Source: Inga oerstediana
Lineage: Eukaryota; Streptophyta; Magnoliopsida; Fabales; Fabaceae
Length of the DNA stretch: 64,000 bases
Assembly: GCA_963210345.1 (NCBI GenBank)
Contig: OY723409.1
Location: 55,526,839 to 55,590,838 of the forward strand
Direction: 5' to 3'
Within the stretch, counting starts at the first letter, position 1. The number at the start of each line of letters is the position of its first letter. Below are positions 35,567 through 45,075 of the stretch, piece after piece. The notes below the pieces were generated by a model. It was not told the DNA's origin. It saw only the letters and a program-made list of their open reading frames with translations, and made no database searches. The position numbers and the translations under genes were made by a program.

Positions 35567-37418
35567 TAGGGGTGAGCAAAATACCCACGACCCGCCCGCC
35601 TGCCCGCAACCCGTATAATTTTTCCCGTTTGGACCCGCCCAGAATTGGGCTCGTAACGGGTACGGGTTACCCGTACCCGTTTATTAAAAACGGGCGCGTA
35701 ACGGGTTAACCAACGGATTACCCGTTACCCGTTTAATGCCCGTGAGTCCATGACTCACTGTCACAGTGTGAGAGTGTCACCCACTCATTCTCGCAATCTC
35801 GCCCATTATTCTCACAGTGTCTGTGACTCATTCTGTCTTCTGGCCCACCACCGTCCGAGACTCTCATCTCAACACAGCAACACTGAATGTCTGAAACTCT
35901 GAATCTAGTCTCGTTCTCGTCCAGCAGGCAGCAGACCAGCACTAAGCAGTGACTCCAGTGAGCACTCATTCTTGTCTCTCAGCGTCAGATCGCTCTTCTC
36001 GGCGGCCAGCGCCTCCGTTCTAAAGCACTCTGGTACGATTCCTTCAAATTTCAAGGTCCATTTTCTCTTTCTTTACCTTTCTCCCCCCTCCCAACACCCG
36101 TCCTTTTTGCCTCACTAATCGATGAACAGATCCTAGTCAGGTTTATCCAGATGGTTTTGTCAAAGGGGTTTGCAATCGCTTCGTCAAAACGGTATCTATC
36201 TGATTTCCTCTGGAAAAATAAATTTGATTTAGATGGTTGATTGCTTGGTGAAAACTAAAGTTTTGATTTTTTTTTTTTTGAATTCTTCCTTTGCGCGACC
36301 CTTAGGGTTTTTGCCAGTACGGTGATTCTTGCAAGTATGCTTATCCAAGAAACTTGACCAATGCCAACCTTCAAGGGGGAATGATTGGTAAATTTCACCC
36401 CCTGCCTCTCTCTCTTTAGTTTCGATTTCCCTTTTTAATTGGACTCATTCCGAATATGTGATACAGGAAACCCTTAGAAAATAAGGTTAAAGGCCACCGT
36501 TATTCTGATGTTCTATGATGGATCAAGTTCAATTCTCTGGGCACTACTTCTGTATTTTGCATTTTTCTCCCGAGAAGGAGGGAGCTTTGTGGAAGGAGAT
36601 GATAGTATTAGAAAAAATAAATAATGTCTGAAAGAAACAATTTTTTCTTTTTGACCTGTGAAAGAAACATTTTGAAAACATAATGTTGGTCTTTGTTTGA
36701 GGCTAGCTGTTAGCTGTAACACCTTGCGCATCATTTTGTTATGTTTTTTAGATAATACATATTGATATCTTTGTTCATTTTGTAGAGGAAGATGCAAAAG
36801 CAGAGGGAGGAGGTGAATTGACAAAAAAATGAAGATTTGCAAAACTGGGTCCTCAGTCCTCACCAGTCACCATAGCATATTAGCATTAGCAATTTAGCAT
36901 GTTATATTGCTATTGTTTTGTAGCTTGTGAATTTGTAATCATTGAAGTTTAAACTTCATAGCATATTATCAATTTATCATTAGCAATTTAGCATGTTATA
37001 CTAGTATTTATGGCATTTCAGCAGGTATAAATTCTGTCCTTCTGCCTTCTGGAGGGCCAAAAAAAACTATAATTGGGCTGTCAAATAGGTAATGGCAAAA
37101 AAAAATGAACTGGGCTTTTAAAATGGGCTCCCTTTGTAGAGGAAAAAAAACCTGAACTGGGCTGTCAAATGGGCTCCCTTTGTAGAGGGCAAAAAAAAAA
37201 TGAAACTGTGTGAACAGGCTCCCATTTTGGAGGCCCAAAAAAAAAAAAAAGATTTTTTGGTTAGACGGGTTCCCTAGACCCGTTTAACCAGAACCCGTTT
37301 GGATACGGGTCAAACGGGTTAAGGCACGGGTACGGGGCAACCCGTACCCGTGAAACATAAACGGGCGGGTCACGGGTTGACCCACGGGTCAGACCCGCCC
37401 GCCCGTTGCTCACCCCTA
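35567..37418 (+). mobile_element. Pack-hAT carrying a CCCH zinc-finger gene fragment
   Basis: The 1852-bp element has TAGGGGTGAGCAA terminal repeats in inverted orientation and an 8-bp target duplication with one mismatch (GCTAAAAT at 35559-35566, GGTAAAAT at 37419-37426). Both sub-terminal regions are crowded with ACCCGTACCCG/ACGGGT motifs. The interior is different in character: GC-richer, with exon-intron structure from a host gene (see 36130-36387). No transposase frame is present, so it must be mobilised in trans. It interrupts the RNase H region of the LINE at 35021-40975. Confidence 0.9.
36130..36387 (+). pseudogene. captured exons of a U11/U12-20K-like CCCH zinc-finger gene
   Basis: Exon A (36130-36191) and exon B (36306-36387) are joined in phase across a GT-AG intron (36192-36305). 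A leads with an AG acceptor and B is followed by a GT donor. Together they encode DPSQVYPDGFVKGVCNRFVK and then TGFCQYGDSCKYAYPRNLTN. This fits a CCCH finger of spacing C-x8-C-x5-C-x3-H, except that the final His is Tyr. The block before and in the finger matches my memory of the plant ZMAT5-type protein, the 20-kDa subunit of the U11/U12 minor-spliceosome snRNP. The C2H2-type N-terminal exon is absent. A following acceptor (about 36466) leads into Asn-Pro-stop. The fragment looks non-functional but could be transcribed. Confidence 0.7.
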
Positions 37419-39210
37419 GGTAAAATGCAATTACCTTTTCAACCCATCCCCATTGGAAACGTCCTTCTGAATCCCGGCAAACAATTCCAATTCCTGCTCT
37501 CCTATTACCTCTACAGTAGGCACCATTACAATTTATTTTGATAGAGGGAGCATGTGGTTTCCTCCACTGACAATTTGCTTTGGTTACCACAGTGGGCTTT
37601 GGGGCAGAGAGCACTACATTGGCATCATATTATTCCTGTACACAGTGACTTGCTAGTTGAATGGCTGTAATAGGATCTGGGTTCTCATCTTCAAATATTT
37701 TCTTACACCTGAGTTTCCAAATAAACCAGCATAACGTAGCCACATATGTTTTCCAAAACTCCATATCATCTCCACCCCTTAACAGCAAGTCTTCTAGCCA
37801 AAACTCCACATTATGCACGTTGTAAGGCTCTACTATTAATCTCATAGGGCATCCGAACCAAGTTAGGCGAGCCCAATGACAAAGTAAGATAAGATGCTCT
37901 ATTGTTTCAGTTTTCGAGCCGCAAATTGGACATATCGGGTTTGGAGCACAACGTCGGCGAAAAAGAGCATCCTTTGTTGTCACCGCTTTGTTCAATATTC
38001 TCCAAATGAAGGATCATACTTTGGGCATCACTTTCAATTTCCACACCGCAGCCCAGATTCTAGTTTCAACCTTCCTTGAGGTAGAGGCTCTAGTTGAAGC
38101 TTTGACATTCATCCTTATACAGATCATGGTTCGATAATCGCTCCACACTAAATATTTTCCATTTTTTTACAGCTGCCCAAATCAGTTTGTCTTGTCTTAC
38201 AATGTTACAGAGAGGAATGTCCTTAACATGTTTAAGGAATTAAGGCTCCACACATCATTCAATAGGTGCAAGGCTCCATTCCCTATCTCGAATTAGTGCA
38301 GCAACGCTCATGTCAAGGTTAACAACACTCCCATTTAGTTTAGGAAGTACATATTTATCAAGACTAGGAATCTATGGATCAGTCTATACCTGTATATAAT
38401 GACCTGTGCCTACCTGCCAGCATAAGTTCTTGCTAAGAAAATATCTCCCAGCTAAAATACTTCCCAAGCCCAAGATGCCTTATGACCCTTAACAACTGAC
38501 ATAAAAGACAATGCCGGAAAGTAAATATTCTTCAATATTTTAACCCATAGGCTATCCGGATATTGGAGGATTCACCAAGCAGTTTTTGCCAAAGTGCTTC
38601 ATTAGACCCCATAAAATCCTTGAAACCCATCCCTTCATCCTTCTTAGATCTAGACAGAGATTTCCATGCCACCGAATGCATTTTCCCAGCATCAAGCATC
38701 ATTTCCCTAGAAAAAATTGGAAACAAGACTATCCAGTGCCATACATATTTGCTTTGGAATTTTAAAACATGACATGAGATAGATGGGGATAGCATTCATG
38801 ACCGCTTTTAATCATAATCTCCCTACCAGCAAAAGAGAGGCATTTTTTCTTCCATCCCTGAACCTTCCTTCCCATTTTATCCCGAACATAAGCAAGAGCG
38901 GCATTTTTTTATCGGCACTATAGTATATAGTATAGGGAGGCCAAGATATTTGCCTGGATCATCTGCTTCAGTAATGTTCAGACAAGAAGAGATTTCCTCT
39001 CTCACCTCAATAGGTGTATTTGTAGAGAAAAACAGGCTGGACTTTTCATAATTCACCCTCTACCCAAAAACATCACAGTAATCCTGCAAGCATTTCATAA
39101 ATAGGCTACACTTTGGAAAATCTGGGCTTTTTTATCATAATACTGCAAACAGTAAAATATAATACCAAAATACTATAAAGTTGAAACTATTTACCATAAT
39201 ACTACACTTA

Positions 39211-39273
39211 AAATCGTTCTTGTGAAGAACGATTTTAAATTTGTGAAGAAATCGTTCTTGCGAAGAACGATTT
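39211..39273. repeat. two perfect 11-bp-arm hairpins (third copy 40345-40369)
   Basis: AAATCGTTCTT, a 3-nt loop, then AAGAACGATTT is found at 39211-39235, 39249-39273 and 40345-40369. Two further half-sites continue as GGCGTGATGAA near 40416 and 40452. Confidence 0.88.
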
Positions 39274-39291
39274 CTATATGATGTGATTATT

Positions 39292-39377
39292 TTTAAAATA
39301 ATTAAAATTGGTGTCAGGAATCTGTTCGTACCACTTTAAAATAATTAAAATTGGTGTCAGGAATCTGTTCATACCAC
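39292..39377 (+). repeat. two 43-bp tandem repeats
   Basis: 39292-39334 and 39335-39377 differ at one base and abut exactly. Each contains ATTGGTGTCAGGAATCTGTT. Confidence 0.9.
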
Positions 39378-40021
39378 TACTACAAAAAAACGGTAGGAGG
39401 TACACCTCCTAAAAATGCCAAAGGAGGCATTGCCTCCTTTGGCGTTTATGTTAAAAACGCCAAAGGAGGCATTACCTCCTTTGGCGTTTTTAACCAAAAC
39501 GCCAAAGGAGGCCCATTTTTATTTTTTTTTAAATAATTTTTTTTAATATTTATTTTTTTTACGGTGTTATGTAAAAATAAATACCTGATAATCATATATA
39601 ATTTTTTAGTAAGTAAATGACTATATATTTCATCTAATAGGTAAATTACAATATAAAACGATGATGATCATTTTTTTAATTATTTTATTTTCTTGATAAA
39701 ACAAACAAATCACAATACAATGGTAAAAAATACAAAATATTTACAAAGCTTCTCCTTCGTGTAGTAATGGCTTCCCCTATTTTTTTTTTTTTTTGTAATA
39801 CAAGCTTTGGCGTTTTGATTAAAAACGCCAAAGCTTCCCCAATTTTTTTTTTTTTTTTTTTTTGTAATACAAGCTTTGGCGTTTTTATTAAAAACGCCAA
39901 AGCTTCCCCAATTTTTTTTTTTTTACAAAGCTTCTCCATCGTGTATTAAGTTATTGTAATGGGTTCCCCTACTTTTTTTTTAATAGAAGCTTTGGCGTTT
40001 TATTAAAAAACGCCAAAGCTT
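39375..40021. mobile_element. CACTA-like fragment with hairpin array
   Basis: It starts CACTACTACAAAAAAACGG, the terminal sequence class of plant CACTA elements. It continues with perfect hairpins: 39417-39443 (13-bp arms, 1-nt loop), 39454-39490 (16-bp arms), then 39802-39836, 39871-39905 and 39987-40021 (AAGCTTTGGCGTTTT arms). All share the core AACGCCAAAG and its complement. A matching right terminus was not found, so the right limit is that of the last hairpin. Confidence 0.55.
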
Positions 40022-40963
40022 CACCATATTTTTTTTTTCAAAACGTTTTATGGCTAGCATGAGTTTAAGCACAAACTTACACAATTTTATAAATTAAAAA
40101 TATAAAAACAGTAAATTCGAAGAGTCAACTTGTGAGTTTAACAATAATGAGTAAGAGTCTAAGAGGGATGTGGAGAAATTGGTGATAGTGGAATTGAGAG
40201 AAAAATAAATTTTAAAAGTCATGTATTTTTCTCTATCTCCCTCACTTTCTTTTATCTCCATCCCTCCATTTTCCTTTGAGAGTGATACTTCCCCTCATAG
40301 CTCCCACTCTCTCTCTCTTCCTGTCAATTCAATCAGAAAAAGTGAAATCGTTCTTGCAAAGAACGATTTTGCTTTTTAATTAAAAAATAATCATAACATC
40401 ACATCAGATAGTGAAAATCGTTCTTGGCGTGATGAATTTCTGTACAAATCTAAAATCGTTCTTGGCGTGATGAACTTTAGGTGTAGTATATTGGTAAATA
40501 TTTTCCACCTTATAGCATTTCGGTATTTTTTTTTTCTGCATATAGGGTACCGGTAAAAAAGCCGAAAATCTGCATTCATAAACACCATCCTCTTACCAAT
40601 TGAATTCCCTGAAAATTTCCATGTGCTGAATGAAAAGCAATAATAGAGGAAAGTCCTTCCGAGGCAATAATGAACAAATAAGGGGAGAGGTCACCTTGTC
40701 TATATTAGCTATTATTTTGCTCGACAATTGAACATTGAAAGAGACACTTCTCACATTTCATAATCCATGAAGTAGTCCATTTACTTATAGTTCAGTTTCA
40801 ACAACATTCCCTCCAGAAAATCCCACTCTAGCCTATCATATATGCCTTATTGATATCCATTTTTAGGGCTACCTCAAATTTTTCACTACTTTTGTTTTTT
40901 AAGTAATGAAAGCTTCATGGACAATGATACTATTGTCCTGAATGCAAGCTGGAATTGAAGGCT

Positions 40964-41049
40964 CTTTGACACTCTCTTCCCAAGAATTAGTTAGAGATAA
41001 ATTAGTATTTCTAAATTTATATTTTAATACTTGGTCCTTTTAAATGATA
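40964..41049. repeat. 86-bp direct repeat, copy 1 (copy 2 at 41122-41207)
   Basis: CTTTGACACTCTCTTCCCAA and the following 66 bases recur at 41122-41207 with about one change. Nearby phrases (ATGCCTTATTGATATCCATT, CATGGACAAT) are repeated in the same order, so a larger segment of the LINE edge was duplicated. Confidence 0.85.
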
Positions 41050-41412
41050 TATGCTTTTAAATGATATGCCTTATTGATATTATATGCCTTATTTGATATC
41101 CATTTTCATGGACAATAGTATCTTTGACACTCTCATCCCAAGAATTAGTTAGAGATAAATTAGTATTTCTAAATTTATATTTTAATACTTGGTCCTTTTA
41201 AATGATAATAGTTTTTAAGGTTCTTGTTCAAGAAATATTAGAACATTCAAATAAATGTTAGAGGCATCTAAACACCTGAACATTACACCAATTTTAAAAA
41301 TACATCAGCCAACTAAAAGCAAATCGGTAATGTCACCACAATAAGCAGATGATGAAGATGTTCAACAGAAATTTGAACGCCCCAAAGTCATCATCTTCCT
41401 AAATCTATCTCA

Positions 41413-43448
41413 TCATTCTTGTGTTTTCTGGTCCAACTTAGCTGCCATCGATTTATTGTACTCCTCCAATTCCTTCTTGTATGCCTCCATTGCCTCTGCA
41501 GCTTTGTCGTTCCAAAATTTTCTCTCTTCCTCCCTCAGTTCCTTCCATTTCACTGATATGAGTGAGTTCAGTGTTGAGTTATTGATCTCAGGTCGTTCCT
41601 CCTGTATGCTCTTCCTTTCTTCTTTGCTGAATAGCAGATATGAAGATGCTGGTCTCTTTGGCCTGTTAGGATCACAATTCTTATCTTCCTTGATCTGTTT
41701 CTTCTTCTTTGACTTCTGCATATATATAAAAGTATTTAGTGCACATGTGGGTTAGTCACAACGAAGGAATGAAACAGCTCAAGGGAATCTTTAAAAAGTG
41801 GAAAATGTCACACCTTGATCAGATTCTCTGTTTTCTCCTTCTTCTTTAGCAGTTTCAAGGCTTCTTCTTTCTGAAGCTTCATTAGCTCCTCCTCTTCTTT
41901 TCTGAGATTCGCAGCCTCCTCATCCTTCTTCTGTTTGTAGGCCTCCATTTCTTGAAGATATTTCTCCTTATTCTTCTTCGCCATCTACAAGGTTCAAGAC
42001 CAGAAATTAGCAAGAAATCAAGCCAGGAGGCTTTGCTTAATATTTAAGACGTGACAGAGGCAAATAAACCTCTTCATAAGGTCTCTTCTGATCTTCTGTC
42101 ATGTTTTTCCACTCCTCACCAGCAATCTTTGAAACCTGCAAGGCATAAGCATTTAAAAACCGTGTTCTTCTATTCTCATTAATATCATCTCAAAGTGATC
42201 ATAATCACACAAGACAATTAATCACCTCCAAGATGCTCTTGTTCTCAGCAAGAATAGCTGCCCTCCTATCATTCGTGTACAATAGAAAAGCTGACACAGG
42301 ATGCTTTGGTTTCAGTGGATCCTTCTCTTTTCTGCGAATAATTTAATAATAGTGTCATACAAGATAATGTAATAACAGTGTGATGGCAAATCAACACTAA
42401 AACAGAGTTAATTTACCTGTTCTTCTTGCTTTCTTTCTCTGTTTCTTGTTTGAACAGCATATACTGTTCGAGCAATTCCATGGCAGTCTTCTGCTTTTGC
42501 TCCTCTTCCAAGAGCTTCATCGCCTCAATTTCACGTTTCTCCTTTGTGATTACCCGCAGATACGCTTCTTTCTCAACAAGATATTTCTCCTCATACGGCT
42601 GTTTCTCTTGTTCACTGATAGTCTTCCATTTAGCCCCTAACATGTTTGAAATATCCTTGAATTCTGCCTCTGGATTCGCTTTCTTAATCTGCATCATCAA
42701 AGCACCCCGGAAAAATAAATTACAACGAAGTGAGTCCAAATTATTATTACTAGAGATTAAAAAAACCAAAGAAGAAACAAAGTTTACCTCAGCCCATTGA
42801 TCTTTGCTCCACAAAATGTACGGTGGAGAAGGCCTTTTCACGGCACATCCCTTCTTCTTCTTCTTCTTCTTGTCCTTTTCTTGCTCCTTTTCTCTCAGCA
42901 TCGGCAAATTCTGAACAATCAAAGCATTAAATAAGCTAATATTCAACAAATTAACTATGATCTGTCTTAAAAAAAGAAAAAGCTTCCAAACTAACCATGG
43001 TGGGTTTGAATTCCTTGATCTTCAGCAATTTTTTCAGCTCCATCTGAAGCTTCTCCTGCTCGCGGCCACGATCGTCGAGCTCCTCTTCCTTCTGCTTCAA
43101 CATCTCATCTTTGACCTTCAAGAGCTCTTCAGTTTTCTCCTTCTCGAGGCGCAATTTTTGCAGCATCTGCTGCATTTCTTGCAAATCTTTATCAAAAGAT
43201 TGCTTCGATTGTTTCTTGGAGGCAGCTTTTCCCTTCTTGGGTGAAGATCGGGGTTGAGATTCAGAGACGCCCGATTGGTTCTCCTTTGCGGTGTCTGATT
43301 CCATAGAAACCGGAGGTGAATCGGGCAGCTTCTTGGGCAAGGATTTGACATCGTTGGTTGAGGGATTTTTGTCCTTCAACGCTCGTCGGCTTCGCTGCTT
43401 CCTCGACGGGACTTGATCGAAGGACACATCGGCACTTATCGCAGCCAT
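41413..43448 (-). CDS. 3xHMG-box1/2 (HMGB13/HMGB6) homologue: 3xHMG-box chromosomal protein
   Basis: Seven exons with consistent phases encode 497 residues: 43448-42996, 42910-42788, 42688-42417, 42331-42226, 42135-42070, 41984-41814 and 41715-41413. The start is the ATG at 43446-43448; the frame is open upstream but lacks another good ATG. An N-terminal Lys/Ser-rich region leads into a coiled coil (about 85-145). Three HMG boxes follow: about 173-245 (KRPSPPYILWSKDQW), 289-357 (KPKHPVSAFLLYTNDRR) and 414-485 (RPKRPASSYLLFSKEER). They are separated by charged Glu/Lys helices. Plant-specific 3xHMG proteins bind DNA non-specifically and associate with condensed mitotic chromosomes (known for Arabidopsis). 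The next gene is a TBL O-acetyltransferase, as in Arabidopsis. A perfect MSA element lies about 190 bp upstream of the ATG. Confidence 0.95.
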
Positions 43449-43634
43449 CAGAGAGAGAGAGAGAGAGTATGAAAAACTGTTCGAGTTTCTGTTGGGGGAT
43501 GAAGATAGGAGGCAGTTAGGCTGGGCTTTTAAAGAAGAGGAGCGCAACGGTCGAATTTTTCAAATTTGAAAGGGATAGAGATAGAGATGGCCTAGCGCCC
43601 CCGTGGCAGTTTGATTGACTGAATATGAATATTA

Positions 43635-43645
43635 TGACCGTTGGG
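43635..43645 (-). promoter_or_regulatory. MSA (Myb3R-binding) element of the 3xHMG gene
   Basis: The minus strand reads CCCAACGGTCA, matching YCYAACGGYYA at every position. A second AACGG core, weaker and on the plus strand, lies at 43546-43550. MSA elements drive G2/M transcription through three-repeat MYB factors. Confidence 0.65.
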
Positions 43646-43659
43646 CAGCGAAGAAAGGA

Positions 43660-45075
43660 AAACATTCAATTTCGATCTTCTTTTTTTTTTTTTACCAACT
43701 TTTGGCCAAAACAATACATACAAGTGTTGTCATCATAAAAGGAAAAATACTCTCAACCAATGTTTTGTTTCACTTTCATGCATCGTCTCCCGCTTTCTAT
43801 GCAAAATTGCTGAATCTTTGCGCTTCAATAAAGGGGAACAATGTTTTTGAACACTGAATTCACTATCGAATCAAAGTGAGAATTGGGATGAGGTTCATAT
43901 CTTTTATCGTTTCTTTTGGGTGAAACTCTATCCTATTAAATTATCGACGTATAATGGGGTAAGAGAAATACTAATATTACATTAGAAACAAAATTATGCT
44001 TATTTTCGTCACTTTCAATAATCAATACTTTAATCACTTTTAACATATGAATATATAATAAAAAAATTTATAACAAATCATATTATTTTTAAGGCATAAA
44101 TAATCATTTCAAGCTCCACGTATGTACTACACCAAAAACTCGTTTAGTTTTTCAAACTATGGGAATTTATATTTTTATTAGAAATTTTTCAATAAAATTA
44201 TAATAACATGTACAAAAAGAATTATGTTTGTTATGTTTCAACGAAAAACAATGTTATATACTCCCTACGGTTTTAATTATAAGATAAAGTTGACTTTTTT
44301 GGAGAAATTAAGGAAGCCAATTAAATTACTTTAGAGTATTTATATTTTTATTTTTTTCTCCAAACTAATTAATTTGACTAATAAACTAATATATAATCTA
44401 AGGATACTAAAAATATAAACATTCTAAAGTAATTTAATTGGCTTCCTTAATTTCTCCAAAAAGGTCAACTTTATCTTATAATTAGGACCAAAGGGAGTAA
44501 CATTTTTATGTTTTTACTTTCCCCGGTCAGTTTAATTGAAATTTTCTCATTTTTGGAGATAAGCTGATCCAGTTATGCTTCTTTGGGCTGATATGCGTCC
44601 AAAGATGAACCGTTGACCTTTTATTGATAGGCCCAAACGGTTTTTTCTTACCCAAAAAAAAAAAGTAATTCGCCATGAGCTGAACCAGTTTTAAGTAGAT
44701 CGTTTCACTCTCCAATTCAAGTATTGCCCAATGATTTGCCCCAAAAAGCCATAGGTTCCAGATCAAGAAATTCCGCACGAATAGCGAGGGAAAAAAGTTA
44801 TTAGCAGCATCCGCTTAGACTCATGTTTAGTGATGTGAATCAAGCTCAATCATATGTATTCAATATAATTATCAAAATCAGCCGTAAAAAGAGGTTCACA
44901 ATCCTTTGTTAGAATTTTTCAACCTTCATCCCATATAGAAAACCAATAAACAATGGAAAATATTGCCTGGTCAGAGTATGCTTGAACGAATATAGCAGAG
45001 AGCCTCAGTATGCACAGAGCAGCAAATTCAGAGCTTTTACTTTGGAGAATTCTATGCGGCATTTTTCTGATTTTC
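43660..45075. other. intergenic spacer
   Basis: The interval between the 3xHMG gene and the TBL stop contains the Stowaway at 44261-44497 and the TBL 3' region. No further gene is seen. Confidence 0.5.
44261..44497. mobile_element. Stowaway MITE, family B copy 2
   Basis: 237 bp with TA on both sides (44259-44260 and 44498-44499). It is nearly identical in the interior to 33768-34007, with termini CTCCCTACGGTTTTAA and GGACCAAAGGGAG. Confidence 0.92.

Larger units (their letters stand above)
39125..40563. mobile_element. non-autonomous Mutator-like element (MULE)
   Basis: The 1439-bp element is flanked by a perfect 9-bp target duplication, GAAAATCTG (39116-39124 and 40564-40572), typical of MULEs. 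The termini GGCTTTTTTATCATAATACT and the complement of its right end form a long imperfect inverted repeat of roughly 95 bp (ACCAAAATACTATAAAGTTG and TTTACCATAATACTACAC are mirrored at the right). It has no transposase. The interior is a set of hairpins and a CACTA-like piece. It interrupts the RT region of the LINE. Confidence 0.88.
35021..40975 (-). mobile_element. old L1-type LINE (LINE-3), nested host of two DNA transposons
   Basis: The minus-strand LINE has an A16 tail (T-run 35021-35036). From 5' to 3' it shows an RT finger/palm piece (about 40960-40573, with IQDN and KMDINKAYDRLEWDFL), a MULE at 39125-40563, RT thumb (39060-38920, VNYEKSSLFFS and DPGKYLGLP), a degenerate connection (38800-38000), the zf-RVT linker (37995-37630, CPICGSKTETIEHLILLCHW) and an RNase H domain split by a hAT at 35567-37418 (KINCNGAY on one side, ETDCKELHSAL and TGNAAAD on the other). 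The first RNase H Asp is Asn, and many stops and frameshifts are present. Endonuclease and ORF1 are missing, so it was either 5'-truncated or eroded. Confidence 0.85.

Noticed and set aside
39117..40572. Long gap in LINE-3 as an intron
   Set aside because: The 9-bp duplication and terminal inverted repeats show it is an inserted DNA element.
42426..42800. Plus-strand frames opposite the 3xHMG exons
   Set aside because: They are reverse complements of Glu/Lys-rich coding exons, giving Ser/Phe/Leu-rich nonsense.
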